From Paragyromitra xinjiangensis (taxonomy: Eukaryota > Ascomycota > Pezizomycetes > Pezizales > Discinaceae): DNA of 64,000 nucleotides. Positions 22,410-34,662 of the stretch are shown here, in pieces (the first letter of the stretch is position 1; each line of letters begins with the position of its first letter). The notes beneath the pieces were generated by a model. It had not been told where the DNA came from. It saw nothing but the letters and a program-made list of their open reading frames with translations, and made no database searches. The position numbers were made by a program, and so were the translations under genes. The stretch covers positions 1,240,001 to 1,304,000 of the forward strand of contig JBCAMK010000015.1 in NCBI GenBank assembly GCA_038503065.1, read 5' to 3'.

Positions 22410-24267
22410 CTAACCCTCTTCACCCTCCTTAACAGCTTCAAGCGCCGCCTTCGCTCGCTTACTACGCTTCTCTTTCTTCACCAATGGCATCCTAACCTCT
22501 TGCAACAGTTCCCTCGGAAGATATCTCTGCGCAAGCGAGAACGTAGTATTCTGCGGCGTAATCTGTCTCTGTCTACAGATAGTCAGCACACTATCCTAGC
22601 TCACAGACCCTCGATAAAACTCTATACCTCTTCAACAACTGTATCACGTCCGCATCCTCAATCGTCTTCCTCCCAGCATGTCCCGCATAAACTGCCAGAT
22701 CATCGCTAACCTGCTCAAAGAAGGCCTCGCTGGCCGTAGCGATCGCATTGAGTGTTTCGTTACTAATCTGAGCACCGCCGGTGAAATTTTGCGCCATCTT
22801 TTTGATGACGGCGCGCGGGAATACCGGGACTGGGTGACCGTGGCGGGAGAGCGGAAGGGGTTTCTTAGTGCGTTTGGGTGCGGTGAGAGGTTTAGGGTCT
22901 GGATGGCGACGGGCGTGGGCGAGGTTGGTTTCGTCTTCTAAGGTGGCGGGGTCAGTTTGTATGTCGTAGTCTGGGAGCATGTCTTGGACTTGTCCGTCTT
23001 CGTCTTCGTCTTCGTCTTCCGTTTCGTCTTCTAGCGCGATGGTGTCGTCGGCTGTGGGGAGGGTTAGGAAATATGAATCTTCTTCTGGGTCCAGCTCTAG
23101 TTCCTCTCTCATTGTGACATCTCCTTCCTCTTCATCCCCTACAAATGCCATCCTCTCGCTCCCCTCGTCTAGCCCTCCAACCCTTAACTCGCTCTCATCC
23201 CCTACCATAACTGATACCTCCCCAACCGTCTCCTCCCCCACATCGCTCTCCGCCCCAGCCCCAAAATCTGCAAACCGATCACTCAGTCTGATACCAAAAC
23301 TCGCTCTCCCTCCCCACGGCTGCTCGCTTACTGCACGTCGCCCAAACTCAATCGACTGATGCGTATGATCGAGGTCCTCAAGCGGCACACTAAACCGCGG
23401 CTGAGGCTCATCATTAAGGAATGAATCATCATCAAGCTCATTGAGGTTCATAGAGAGCCTTGGCGCCGGCGGGAGCTCGCCCGAGTCAGAGTCAGAGCCA
23501 GAAGCATGGCCTGGGTCCGAGTAGAAGAGGATATCAGAAGCACGGCGATCACGGGCAAGGGAAGCGGCCCGAACTGGTGCAGGAGTTGGGTTAGGTGTAG
23601 GTTGGTATGGTGCGGTGGTAGGTGCGAGTTCTATTGCATCATCAGCTATCACTCACTCCATAAAATACTAGGTGGGAAACATACGTCTACTTAGTGCTCG
23701 TAATAGGTCTCTTGGTGTTTCCCGAGCAGTTGGATATCGCCCGCTCTTCCTCCTTTCCCGTCCTGGGGTTGCTGCTCTCCGTGTCTCGAATGCACGTGAG
23801 GCATGTGGGGACCTTGCTGTTAGCTTTGCTGGTAGAGGGTTCAGTCTGCCAGCCCCTGGGGTACGGCGTACAGAACGGCGGTGCGAGATTGCGCCGGCGC
23901 TACTGGTGGTAGGACGTTGGGGTGTCGCAGGGGGGCGGTTGACGACTCTGGCGAGGTTGACGAGGCTAGCGTGAGGGGTGATATTGTCGGCTTCTTCAGT
24001 AGGAAGGATGGAGTTGCGAGGGGTAATACGAGGGAGCTTCGGGCTGGGGAGCTTCGGACTAGGTTGTTTAGGACTGGGTACCTTAGGACTGGGAAGCTTT
24101 GGGCTTATAAGAGTTTGACTGAGGGCCTTTGGGCTTGGTGCGACATTGGAGGGGGGGATTGGCGGTGGAGAGGAGGGGAGCTCGGGGGGGTATTCAGTTA
24201 GGAAGTTGGTTGGTCGAGAAGATGTTGGAGCGTCCATCCCCGGCGGTGGAGTCCTCCGGAGACCCAT
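22410..24267 (-). CDS. Centromere protein T (CENP-T/Cnn1/Cnp20), histone-fold
   Basis: Inner-kinetochore CCAN subunit that binds centromeric DNA with CENP-W and recruits the Ndc80 complex through its N-terminal tail. Exons are 24267-23685, 23645-22628 and 22572-22410, giving 587 residues. The C-terminal histone fold (about residues 455-560) has FPRAVIKKMAQNF, ISNETLNAIATASEAFFEQV, VYAGHAGRKTIEDADVIQLL and KRQRQITPQNT, the last rebuilt exactly across intron 2. A lysine-rich tail follows. The N-terminal tail carries five or more consecutive SPK(L/V/Q)P units (about residues 45-75), which are CDK-type sites. The middle is strongly acidic (EDETEDEDEDED). The first intron is only 39 bp. It is divergent from CMS1, with 244 bp between starts. 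Confidence 0.92.
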
Positions 24268-24511
24268 TCTGAGCAGGCCAGTCGAGTTGTGGAGTTTTGG
24301 TAGTTTTAATTGTAGTCGTAGCAGTGGTGATAGGTTGTGATGCTATTTCCTGCAGTCGCGAAACAGTCGCGCAAACAAAGAGCATGAAGCAGCTCTTGGC
24401 ACGTGATTGCCCAGCAGGGTTCACGTTACCCGGCTCTGCGAAATTTCCATCCCCCATAGAAAAAGCTGTGAGACACTGCCGAAAAAATACGAGTTTTTGC
24501 GACAATCCAAG
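24268..24511. promoter_or_regulatory. Shared divergent promoter region, CENP-T / CMS1
   Basis: Only 244 bp separate the two predicted start codons. The interval contains a CACGTGAT motif (about 24400) and paired TCGCGAAAC / GTCGCGC elements (about 24354-24374). Whether these control both genes is inferred from position only. Confidence 0.45.
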
Positions 24512-25483
24512 ATGGACGACGATTTTGACGGTACTGAGGTTCGAGTAGAGGATGCTGCTAAGGTAGCTGATACGCAGTCGAAGCGTAAACGCAAAAGAGA
24601 GAAGGAGAAGGCGAATAAGCAGCAGAACCCAACTAAAAAGGCGAAATCGAGCGAAGATGAGGAGGACGGTGGTGTGAAATTGAAGCCGAGCAAGACGGTT
24701 ACGGAGAAGGATGATGGGAGCGTTAATGAGGATATTGCGAAGATGGCTCCGAGCATGATGGCGGATTACGTTGGGCAGAGGTTGAAGCATTGGGAGGGTG
24801 CGCTGAGTAGTGTTGAGTTGGAGGATAAATACATCCCTGGTTGGTCTCTACTACTAGAGGGATTGCACGGAAGAGGGTAAACAGATTGCTAATTTTTATT
24901 TTATAGAGAGGGTGTTCCAAGATACAACATCATGGGATAAACAGCGGATCCTCGCAAACCTCCCAAACTACATGGAGAAATGCTGTAGAGTAGAAGGCAA
25001 GACGAAATTTCGACTCGACCGGGCATCGGAGGCAAAGGGTGCACCACATACCCTCATTATCTCTGTAGCTGCACTACGTTCATCGCATGTTGCAACCGCC
25101 GTGCGGAAATATCAAAACAAGAATGCAATGGTGGCGAAGCTATTTGCAAAGCACATCAAGCTGAAGGAGTCAATTGAGATGTGCGAGAATAATAGATTTG
25201 GTATTGCTGTTGGGACTCCAGGGAGGATTTTAGAACTACTGAAAGAAGGTTGGTGCCTTCATCCCTCGCATTCATCGTCTCGAGGATGAAGTTAAGCTAA
25301 CCTACGACAGACCACCTGAAAGTGTCCGATTTGCGATGGATAATCATTGACGCTAGCCACATTGATAAAAAGAACTTTGGCGTGTTTGATATCCGGGAGA
25401 CCCAGAAAGCGCTTACGGATTTCCTGAACCATTCGAAACTTAAGGAGAGGTATGACGAGGGAACGAAAATATTGTTTTTCTAA
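24512..25483 (+). CDS. CMS1: Cms1 family, small-subunit ribosome biogenesis protein
   Basis: Homologue of yeast Cms1, associated with 90S pre-ribosomes and related to DEAD-box helicases but lacking the ATPase core. Exons are 24512-24839, 24907-25248 and 25311-25483, giving 280 residues, the family length. It begins with an acidic/lysine-rich nuclear region (MDDDFDG, KRKRKREKEK), then MMADYVGQRLKHWEGALSSVE and DKYIPERVFQDTTSWD across intron 1. The helicase-like part contains PHTLIISVAALRSSHVATAVR and FGIAVGTPGRILELLKEDHL across intron 2, then LRWIIIDASHIDKKNFGVFD. An upstream in-frame ATG at 24407 would add 35 residues, but the family starts at the acidic stretch, so 24512 was chosen. Confidence 0.92.
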
Positions 25484-25839
25484 AAAAACGTTGAGTTCTT
25501 GGTTTGTGTAGTTACTGTACAGTAGTCGGGAGTTTGAGCTCAATTATAGTTGCATAATATCAAAATTAACAGAGCTAAGGGTAATTATCGCTGGATACCA
25601 CACGGACTGTATCTTCATTTGTTTGTCAGAAATTTGAGCGCCGCACTTCGGTAATTACGGTTTAATTTCCTTGGTGAATCATAGATATCACTCGATCCTA
25701 TTTCAAGCGAATTCTAAGTTCTAGGCTGTGTTGAGGAAGATACATGTAGTGCTGCGTTTTGCTTTGCCCACGCCAGGTATCGAGACTGAGCTATAATATA
25801 CATGTCAATGATAGTCACCCAGTCCTATCCGACAAAATC
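25484..25839. other. Convergent intergenic space, CMS1 / mL45
   Basis: These are the 3' flanks of two converging genes. Nothing coding is seen; one TACATGTA palindrome is at 25741. Confidence 0.5.
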
Positions 25840-26928
25840 CTACGATATCAAGGAACGCTTCATAAGCGCTTCGATCCTCTTCTTTTGCTCAGCCAGGCGT
25901 TCCACTATCCTAGAGTCAGCATTCAGAACACCCCAACCAAGAGAAGAGAACATACATGTAGTTTCCTCGGTAGTCCCCCACACATACCACGGGCTCTCCT
26001 TCCCTGAGTCACAATTCCTCTCAATAACCACATACTCCACGACCTCCTTCGGCTGATCAGATCCCTTAACAAGTTCTCCCTTTGGCGTGAACCTCGATAA
26101 ACTCTAGCAACATTCTCAGCACGTACCCTCAAGCTGGGGAGGAAAACAAACCTGCAATGAGTGTATCCGGACAACTGCCTGCCGCCGACATACAACGGAT
26201 CCTGGGTAATGATGCGCCTTACTCGACACAACCTTAGGCCGACTTAGCATACTATGAAGCTTCCATTCCAACTTGATCCCTCCGCGTGCAAAAATACGCT
26301 TCTGGAACGAGGCGAGGAGACCATCACCGCAGATTAAACGGAGGGTGTCCATGTCTCCCCTGGTGAGCCCTGTCAGTGGAGGTTGCGGAGGGCGGGGTGT
26401 AAGGCTTACTCGGCGAATGCGGTGTTCATGTCTTTGTAGAGCGAGGGAGCAACTTTCTTGGGTTCTCGAAGACGGAGTTTTTTTTTTGTGACAGTGCGAA
26501 AGATAAACATGCTGTGGGGGAAATAGGGTTAGAAACGTGGTGCACTAAATAAATAGTATGAAACCAGGAGGATGTACTCTCTCAAGTCTATGATTCGCTG
26601 TTTTATTCGCTGCTTCATCAATTTGAACCTCACTCCTGGCTCCGCGAGTATCCCCGGTAGGTTCGTTCCAGTGGGCATTATGAACGTATCTACGATCAAT
26701 GAACACGCTGATCAAACAATGTGAAGGTAGAGGGGTGTAAATACCATTGAGTAGTCCAATGTCTCCATGATTAAGCATATTTTTTGACATAACTTGCGCG
26801 CTTGGCCTCACCCATTCCTTCGACTGGACACGTAGTTGTCCAGGACCTGACTTCCATCGTACGAATTGAAGTGTTGGAGAGGCTTTAGGGAAGATTGTGT
26901 ATCGTGCCCGGAGGAGGCAGTGGGTCAT
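25840..26928 (-). CDS. Mitochondrial large ribosomal subunit mL45/Mba1-like (Tim44-like), frame broken at an A run
   Basis: Predicted mitoribosomal or membrane-tethering protein with a Tim44-like domain. Exons on the minus strand are 26928-26745, 26689-26546, 26511-26410, 26359-26152 and 26103-25840. Family blocks: an N-terminal presequence, DIGLLNDTFIMPTGTNLP, KLRLREPKKVAPSLYKDMNTAFAEGDMDTLRLICGDGL (across intron 3; split here only by reading), RQAVVRIHSLQSLSRFTPKGE across intron 4, and VVEYVVIERN followed by WGTTEETT. Exons 1-2 and exons 4-5 are each in frame, but exon 3 needs one extra base: a run of ten A (26475-26484 on the plus strand as T) would have to be eleven. This is either a homopolymer sequencing error or a genuine frameshift. 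The last exon reads through a possible GTATGT donor without loss of frame. Confidence 0.8.
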
Positions 26929-29124
26929 TGTAGTGTGTAGTGGTTGTGATAACGATGGCTTTTTTCGGCGGATGGTTTAGGATTGGGATGATACCTATAT
27001 AGAAACTATGGGTAACACGGAAGCGAAACGACGGGATCCTTTAGATGCACCAAACCGCCTTGAGGGGGCTGTCCCAAGAGATGTATTCCTAAAATGGTGA
27101 TGATGATGTGAATTCTACTGTTCCATCGAGTTTGTGTGTATTTCTGTCATCCCGCGGCGAACCCCGCTTGAGCCTCATCCCCTTGCCTTCAAATGTCTTG
27201 TCTTTGTGCCTTGCTTCTCTTCTAGCTCCCTCCCATGTAATTGCTGAAACCCTCCTCGAACCCCCCTCCCCAACATCAACCAACCCACCCACCCACCACA
27301 CCCCCAATAGTGCAGAATCTTCCAAAGGAAAAATAAATAAAATATTTTAATTCTTCCATCATCTCATCCTGATACGTGCACCGCGGCAGCATATTGCCGC
27401 GTAGACAGCTCTGCTGGCCCCAGCGTCTGCGCGAGAAGATTCTCGCGAACCCTTGCAGCACCCCCGAGTCGCTTCGATTCTGGGTGTCGACCGACGCTAC
27501 CACATACCGTTGATCTTATGTCGCGGCTTGAGCGTGTGTCCAAGCATCGTGGGGCTGTCGAGATGTGGGTTAGCGATCTTGGGGAGCTCGGGGTTTAGGT
27601 GCTCGCTGGTGGAGCTGTGGTTGGCTTGTCTTTGGGTGCGTGGAGAAGCTTTATTGTACTACATAGGAGATGAGTTGGAGTTCTGACTGCTCAACGGCGT
27701 AGTGCTGTGCTTCTGCATATCTGTCGTACATTTTTATCAACAACCTTATGGCGAGATGGTAGGAGCTGGATCTTGGTCTTTGTGGGCTCGGGATGTCTGC
27801 TAATGGTTGGGTTTTAGGCTTATTTATTATACGCCCAAAGGTCCTTTCTCTTTCCTCTGTGTTTGATCATGGCTTTGAATCGGAGGTTAAGCTATACGGG
27901 TTTCAGGGCCTGGGGATGCCACAAGAATGTAAAGGCTGACAGTTTTTCTCACGGGGATAATTAGCCACCATCGTACGACTATTTTCGATCGGTGCAATAA
28001 ACGCATACTTGACATCCTGGACGCTTCAGTTGGTTGGCGCCAATAGGCCACGAATGTTACTGCCAGCTTGGATATTCATAGCCTTTGTGAGTATTGTTCC
28101 TTTTTGGGATCTGCCTAGACCTCACTACTGCCATGACTCTTGTCTTGCTTAACGTATTTACTCTCAATTCTTTTCTCTACAGGTGCTCACTATCAGCTAC
28201 CACTTGACTTTACGCAAGATCAACGTTTCGAGGGGAGAGGTCTCGCCAGCGATATCCGTGCTATGTTTTGCGAGCTTTTGCAGCATGTGTATGCTGCTGT
28301 ACGAAATACATTTATGTCCTGCTAGTAAACGATAGCCGGTTTAGAATTTTTTTGCTTGGAATATCAATTGTTTTCTTCTTTTTCGTGTTATTGGGTGTAC
28401 ATACGCGGCACATATCATGTCTTGGATGGTTGGTGGTTGCGTGTGCTTGAGGGGCAATGACTCGTAGGAGACGGACTTGGCTCGTGTGGTTTTGGAATGA
28501 CTTATTGAGACTGTATGGGATCCGGAGTTAGGAAATTATTGATTGGTACTCTTTTTTTTGAAAGTTCTTTCGGCCGATGTTCTCGGGGCCGGCGGACCTC
28601 CGAGGCCATAGTATTGAACTGTAGCTTGTAGAAGAGACTATAGCTCTTTTGGTAGCACAAGTGAATGGTAAAGAAAATACAGTTACAGAAACACAAATTA
28701 AAGGAAGAAGACAAGTCAGCGGTTATTGGCGGTACTTTAATTGAATGGACACAAAAGCAATTGATTATGGCGGTTACATATTATCACCCATACTCCCTGG
28801 TCGTCACCCAGTTGCGCGGCCCCAGCGCCTCATCTCCAATTCCCGGCTTGGCGGAGCTTCACGTCGCCGGTTCTTCTCCATCCCCAGCTTACTCCAACTA
28901 GTCCAGGTACATAAACACCTACATACCCACCCCACGGAGCACTCCCCGCTCAAACAAAACAAACTCCACCTCCCCCATATCGACTGCCTGAAGGAAAAAA
29001 TCCCTCCTCTTCTCGCACACAACTTCGATCTAGCTCGCTCTCCCCCGGCATCGCTGCTGCTAGTAATTCCCCCAAAAAGTCAAGACTACAAACTGCTGTA
29101 CCGGACGGTATCTTCTCCACCGCT
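26929..29124. other. Intergenic between mL45 and SLA2
   Basis: These 2.2 kb hold no gene I can support. Several overlapping short frames occur on both strands around 27090-27690, none with family resemblance. The last 400 bases before 29125 are rich in CCTCC/CTCCCC runs, which is likely promoter and leader of SLA2. A long open frame in phase with nothing (28745-29161) overlaps that leader and SLA2 exon 1. Confidence 0.5.
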
Positions 29125-32100
29125 ATGGCTTACACCGGCGCGTCGCGAAATGTGGATATGAGCAGGTTTGTGGACCTCTGAGTGGATTCTATATCCCGAT
29201 CTAGGTTGTGAGGAGAGTTGTGAGGGGAGGGGAGCTAATGGTGAATAAATTTGATTCTCTATAGGTCTGAATCGGACCTCTCAATCAATATCAAGAAAGC
29301 TACCAATATCGGTAAATAATGTCCCCCCAACACTCCCCCGGCGGACAATCCAAGCTAATACAATTATTTAACGCACAGAGGAGACTGCCCCTAAACGTAA
29401 GTTATAGCTTCAACACCCGGGGTTCCGACACTAAGATTTGGGAATTCCAGGGAAACATGTCCGGTCCTGCATCGTCTACACTTGGGACCACAAATCATCG
29501 ACCTCGTTCTGGTCCGGCATGAAAGTGTAAACTAGCTCTCGCCCCCTTATGTCTGAAATCGCTGACGTGAGGGCTACAGGCAACCTATTATGGCGGATGA
29601 GGTTCAGACCTTCAAAGCCCTAATCTGCATCCACAAGGTGCTTCAGGAAGGCCATCCGGTCACAATCCGGGAAGCACATAACCATACCGGATGGTTGGAA
29701 TCACTAACTAGGGGGATTGTAGGAGAAGGACTACGGGGTACGGCAGTATCATTCGGAAATCACAATCATCTAGAGGAGCAGCTGACTCCAAGATCAGGTT
29801 ATGGACCTTTGATTCGGGAATACGTTTATTTCCTTCTGGCCAAGCTTGCGTTCCATAGACACCATCCAGAGTTTAATGGTGAGTGCAATTGGAATGTGGT
29901 TAACCTGGGATGCCAGGATATTAACGTTGTGCAGGTGTTTTTGATTACGAAGAGTATATCAGTTTGAAAACGATCAACGATCCTAACGAGGGGTAGGGCT
30001 TGAAATCAGAATATTGTATTTTGTTGTTTTTTTGGCTGATTTGTTGCAGATATGAGACCATTACCGACCTAATGACGCTTCAAGACCAGATCGAAACATT
30101 CCAGAAGCTCATATTCTCACACTTCCGACATGGCGTTAATAATGAATGTCGTATCTCTGCTCTCGTACCACTTGTCCAAGAAAGTTATGGTATTTACAAG
30201 TTCATTACGAGCATGCTAAGGGCTATGCATCAAAGCACCGGTGACGACGACGCTCTTGCACCTCTGCGACTTCGATACGACGGCCAGCACCACCGCTTGG
30301 TTCGCTTCTACTACGAATGCTCGAACCTCCGATACCTCACTAGCTTGATTACTGTACCCAAGCTTCCGCAGGACCCACCGAACTTGATCAGTGAAGAAGA
30401 TGCACCCCCAGCCCTTCCCCGCCGCCCAGTCGAACCACCAATTCCCGAACCAACCCCTACGCCCGTTCAAAAGAGTACCCAACCAGAGCCGGAAGCAATC
30501 TCTGACTTCTGGTCAAACGAGCAATTGCAGCAACAGCAGCGAGCGTATGAAGAAGAGCAAAGGCGACTTCAGGAACAGAGAGAGGCTGAGCTACGGCAAC
30601 AGCAAATGCTTGCTATGCAGCAGCAGCAACAGTTTGAGGAGATGCAGAGGCAGCAGATGGAGCAGCAGCGATTGGCGCAGGAGCAGTTGATGAGGGATCA
30701 GATGCAGAGGCAGGCGCAGGGACATGTTGCTGAGTTAGAGAGACAGTTGCTGGAATACAAGGGACATCATGATAACAATTTATTATTGCTCGAGTCGTAT
30801 GATCAGGTAATTAATTGTGGTGATTTGTTGGTTGGATTAGGCTGACAGGTGTTTCAGAAAGTTAAAGCTTTGGAGAGTGAAATTGCCAATCTCCAGTCAA
30901 ACGCTCAGCAGCAACTCGCGTCTAAGGATGATCTTATTCGATCGCTACAAGGTATTGCCCTTCTCGGTGAGAGTGGCCGGTTGACCTTGCTAATTTGTAA
31001 TAGAACAAGTCAATATGTGGAAGAGCAAGTATGAAGCGTTGGCGAAGCTTTATTCTCAGCTTCGACATGAACACTTGGAGTTGCTTGGAAGGTTCAAGCA
31101 GATTCAGCTCAAGGCTTCGTCTGCGCAGGAAGCGATTGAAAGACGGGAGAAATTGGAGAGAGAAATGAAGTCAAAGAATCTCGAGCTTGCTGATATGATC
31201 CGGGAGAGAGATCGTGCTTTGTACGACCTAGACCGTGTTAAGGGAGTAAGTTTACTCGCATTCAAGGATCTATACCACTCCAGGATCGTGAGTGCTAATT
31301 CATGACGCAGACCCAAAGAGAGGAAGTTGAGAAGGTCAAGCGAGAACTTCGATTCGCACAGGAAAAGGCCGAAAATAATGAGAAATCTAAGGGTACCGAA
31401 CTTTCGGCTTTGCTCTCTCGTCATAACCGAGAAATGGCGGAACTAGAAGAGCTGCTGCGTAGCAAGCAAAGGGCTCTGGATGAAATGCAATCGAGGGTTG
31501 GCGATAGAGATAGTGATATGGAAAGACGCCTGAGGGAGAAGGAAGAGGAACTTGAGATATTCAAGGCTGGCATGGACCAGACTCTTATGGACCTCAATGA
31601 GATGAGACTGGTACGACTGAACATCACAGCTTTCGTGAGTGGCACGGCTAACTGTTGCGTTTAGCATAACAATGAGACCGATCATGTTCTAGAAGCGCAG
31701 CTCGACGAGATGCTCCTGGATCAATTAAAGAAATTGACAGAAATCATAGGCAAGACATTGATATACCTTACTCGCGTTGTAAAGCTTGCTGACAATCTGT
31801 TCAATAGATTCTGTACTCCAGAGTGGTGTTCAGCGAGTGGACGATGCTTTGTATGAACTCGAGTCCCCCATGAATGCAGGAAACCAGAACGCATCACCTG
31901 GGTACCTTCTTTCTCAAGTTGAGAAAGCCCAGCTTAGTGCAACAGAATTCGCAACCCAATTCAACAACTTCGTTGTGGATGGACCCAACAGCACCCAGTC
32001 CTCAATCATCAAGACACTTCATGTCTTTGCAGGTGCTATTGCAGATGTACTAGCTAACGCCAAGGGTGTTACCCGTTTTGCTACCGATGAGAAGAAGAGC

Positions 32101-33268
32101 GAAGCCATTACTTCAGCAGCACGGCAGTCTGCAAATACCAGTGTTAAATTCTTCCAGAATCTCTTGTCGTTCCGTTTGGATGGTCTAAGCCAAGATCAGA
32201 AGATGGACATTGTCGTATCTAGTAACCTGGAAGTCCAGAAGAATCTCCAGAAGTTGACGAAACTTGCCGAGCAGTTCGTTCAAGGAGCCGATCTTTCAAA
32301 GGCTACTGGAGATATTGGGGATCTTGTCGATAACGAACTTAACAAGGTTGCAGAAGCTATTGACGCTGCGGCTGCGAAGTTGGCTCAGCTCATGAAGAAG
32401 CCGAAAGGTCCGGGATTCTCTACGTTTGAAGTTAGGATCCATGAGTATGTCGCCCTTGCTGTCTTTGTTCTTTTTTTATCAATGAATTGCATCACTGATA
32501 ATATCTTAGCTCTATTTTGGATGCTGCGATTGCAGTCACCAATGCTATTGCCCAGCTTCTCAAGGCTGCTACTATCTCACAGAAAGAGGTAATTTTATCA
32601 TTTCCGTATTTCTCATGTGCCTGAACTAATTTTATTAGATTGTGGCTCAAGGGAAAGGAAGTAGTTCCCGAACTGCTTTCTATAAGCGAAACAACAGATG
32701 GACCGAGGGGTTGATTTCTGCTGCTAAAGCCGTGGCTACATCCACCAACATGTTGATCGAAACAGCCGACGGTGTTCTCAGTGGTCGCAACAAGCTGGAG
32801 CAATTGTATGGTCTAACGCATCCTTGATGAGTTTCGTGTACACCTAGACTAACTTCATACCACTCAGGATCGTTGTGGCCAATGATGTTGCTGCCTCAAC
32901 CGCACAGCTCGTAGCAGCGTCTCGTGTTAAGGCATCATTCATGTCAAAATCGCAGGAGCGTCTGGAAAATGCTTCGAAGGCTGTTACTGGCGCCTGCCGA
33001 TCCCTGGTTAAACAAGTCCAGGAAATAATTACTGCCAAGAACAGCGACGAGAACGAGACTGTTGACTACTCTAAGCTCAGCGGATACGAGATCAAGGTCC
33101 AGGAGATGGAGCAACAGGTATGTTATTTCCTTACATCGTACTTGGGAGCATTAGAACTAATATTTCTTTCTCTAGGTCGAAATCAGACTGCTCGAGAACC
33201 AGCTGCAGCAAGCGCGCTTCAGGCTTGGAGAGATGAGGAAGCACTCGTATGCCCAAGACCAAGATTGA
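29125..33268 (+). CDS. SLA2: SLA2/End4, endocytic actin-patch adaptor (ANTH - coiled coil - talin/I-LWEQ)
   Basis: Links the endocytic membrane to actin. Sixteen exons: 29125-29165, 29265-29311, 29379-29396, 29451-29526, 29580-29878, 29935-29992, 30050-30806, 30858-30951, 31004-31245, 31311-31610, 31665-31749, 31808-32444, 32510-32588, 32639-32805, 32868-33117 and 33176-33268, giving 1080 residues, the normal length. The ANTH domain covers about 1-280 (LSINIKKATN, KHVRSCIVYTWDHKSS, MADEVQTFKALICIHKVLQE). A proline-rich, then glutamine-rich coiled coil follows (about 300-690). The C-terminal I/LWEQ actin-binding module includes FEVRIHDSILDAAIAVTNAI, GLISAAKAVATSTNMLIE, LIVVANDVAASTAQLVAASR and an ending RLGEMRKHSYAQDQD. 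Exon 3 is an 18-nt microexon. Intron 11 begins with GC, not GT. SLA2 is the classical neighbour of ascomycete mating-type loci. Confidence 0.97.
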
Positions 33269-34662
33269 GAAGACTTTTAGCAGAGAACGGATGTTTGGTT
33301 GTGCGTAAAAGTTGAGATCGTGTGCTGTAGGTAATACAGCAAATACCAAGACCATGGCGGTACTTTTTTTTTTTCCTTGAGCTTTTTCTTTACAATTATA
33401 TTTTTTTCCAAATAATTTTACTTCTTTGTATGGCAGTGAAAACGGTGTGGACGCGGATTTGTTCCTCCGTGGGTTCTCTTGTCTTTTATTTTGTTTCTTA
33501 TGTCAGTGCGAATATTTATCTCAATTATACCATGGGACTTTCTCGGTTAACTTGTGGTAAAAGGGACTGTGAAATCTGAAATCGTTTAGAATGGCGGTTG
33601 GGGTGGGGTGTTTATTGAAATGTTTCTTCATAAAATATAGTGGCTTCATAATTCCGAACGATCATGGTATATCACTCGAACAAAATATGGCTTGGTTGAT
33701 CCACTCATTACGTACAGTCCCGTTCGGAAAGTCTTGGCACCCCTCCTCTTTGTTGAGCACGACTGCCAGCAGATTGAGACTATAGTTTCTGTAGGAGGTA
33801 GTGATATAAAGTTGTTAGATATTATTAAGATATCAGTATTTCCATAGTTTTCTTCTCTTTTAATTTCCTGCTCCCTAGCTCGATCTACAACAATTTGGTT
33901 CGCTATCAATAGTTTGTAGGGTGCTAGGGCTTTGCGAACGCGACTGTACGTCTAGATGGATGATTATCGACACATCCCCGCTAGGTTATTCTCATATTCA
34001 CCGTACTTTCTATACGCTTCTCTCCGGCGTTCTCCTACATAGATTTTCGTTTCATCAACGTTTCCCAATCCATGGCGCAGTCAACACTCGGGTCTGCTCA
34101 GACATTAGACGATACACCGAGTGATATTATGTGATGCCAACCCCCAAGTACGTAGCCAAGTATCTGGATATACCTGGGTGTTGTATTCTTAATGTAATCG
34201 TAGGAAGTCTAGTGATCATGATAGCCTCATTTCTCTCTACTCAGAATCACTAGCGAGCTTGCAGATGGGCCAACAAAATTGATCCAACCAACTGGGAAAC
34301 TTTACCTCCCTTTCACCAACGCCTCCCCACGTGCGATCTATCCTTATCTATATCTGCATACACTAGAATGATATGAAGTAGTGATTCTTGCACTGCGTCT
34401 ACTATCTACCGTATGATATCATAACTTCGGGAGCTACGAGCAAGAATGATAATCTTATTAGTGGTACCAACGAACTATCAAAATACTAAGTTTGTTGGGG
34501 ATTCCGATTAAAGGTATTTGCTGCTAGGTTTGGGATTCAGAGGGAGGAATTAACTTTTAGTGAACGTTGTATTCCCTTATTGATGCAATGTTTTCATAGA
34601 AACTTGTTTCATGTTTACGTCCTCCATCATTCCGCTTATTCCCTAAAATTCTCCTCATAGGC
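33269..34662. other. Convergent intergenic space, SLA2 / F-box gene
   Basis: AT-rich 3' flank of SLA2 with long T runs (33364-33412). Short frames have no resemblance to known families. No RNA gene or clear repeat is recognised. Confidence 0.5.

Noticed and set aside
22979..23359. 126-residue serine-rich plus-strand frame
   Set aside because: It is the antisense shadow of the acidic region of CENP-T (GAG/GAC codons read as CTC/GTC and serine codons).
24407..24511. Upstream ATG extension of CMS1
   Set aside because: The added 35 residues are not family-like and lie in the divergent promoter; the conserved acidic start is at 24512.
24194..24790. 198-residue minus-strand frame across the CENP-T/CMS1 promoter
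   Set aside because: It is antisense to CMS1 exon 1 and shifted relative to the CENP-T frame; the real genes explain both sides.
28745..29161. 138-residue frame ending over SLA2 exon 1
   Set aside because: It is pyrimidine-rich leader sequence out of frame with SLA2, whose exon 1 (MAYTGASRNVDMSR) fits the family.
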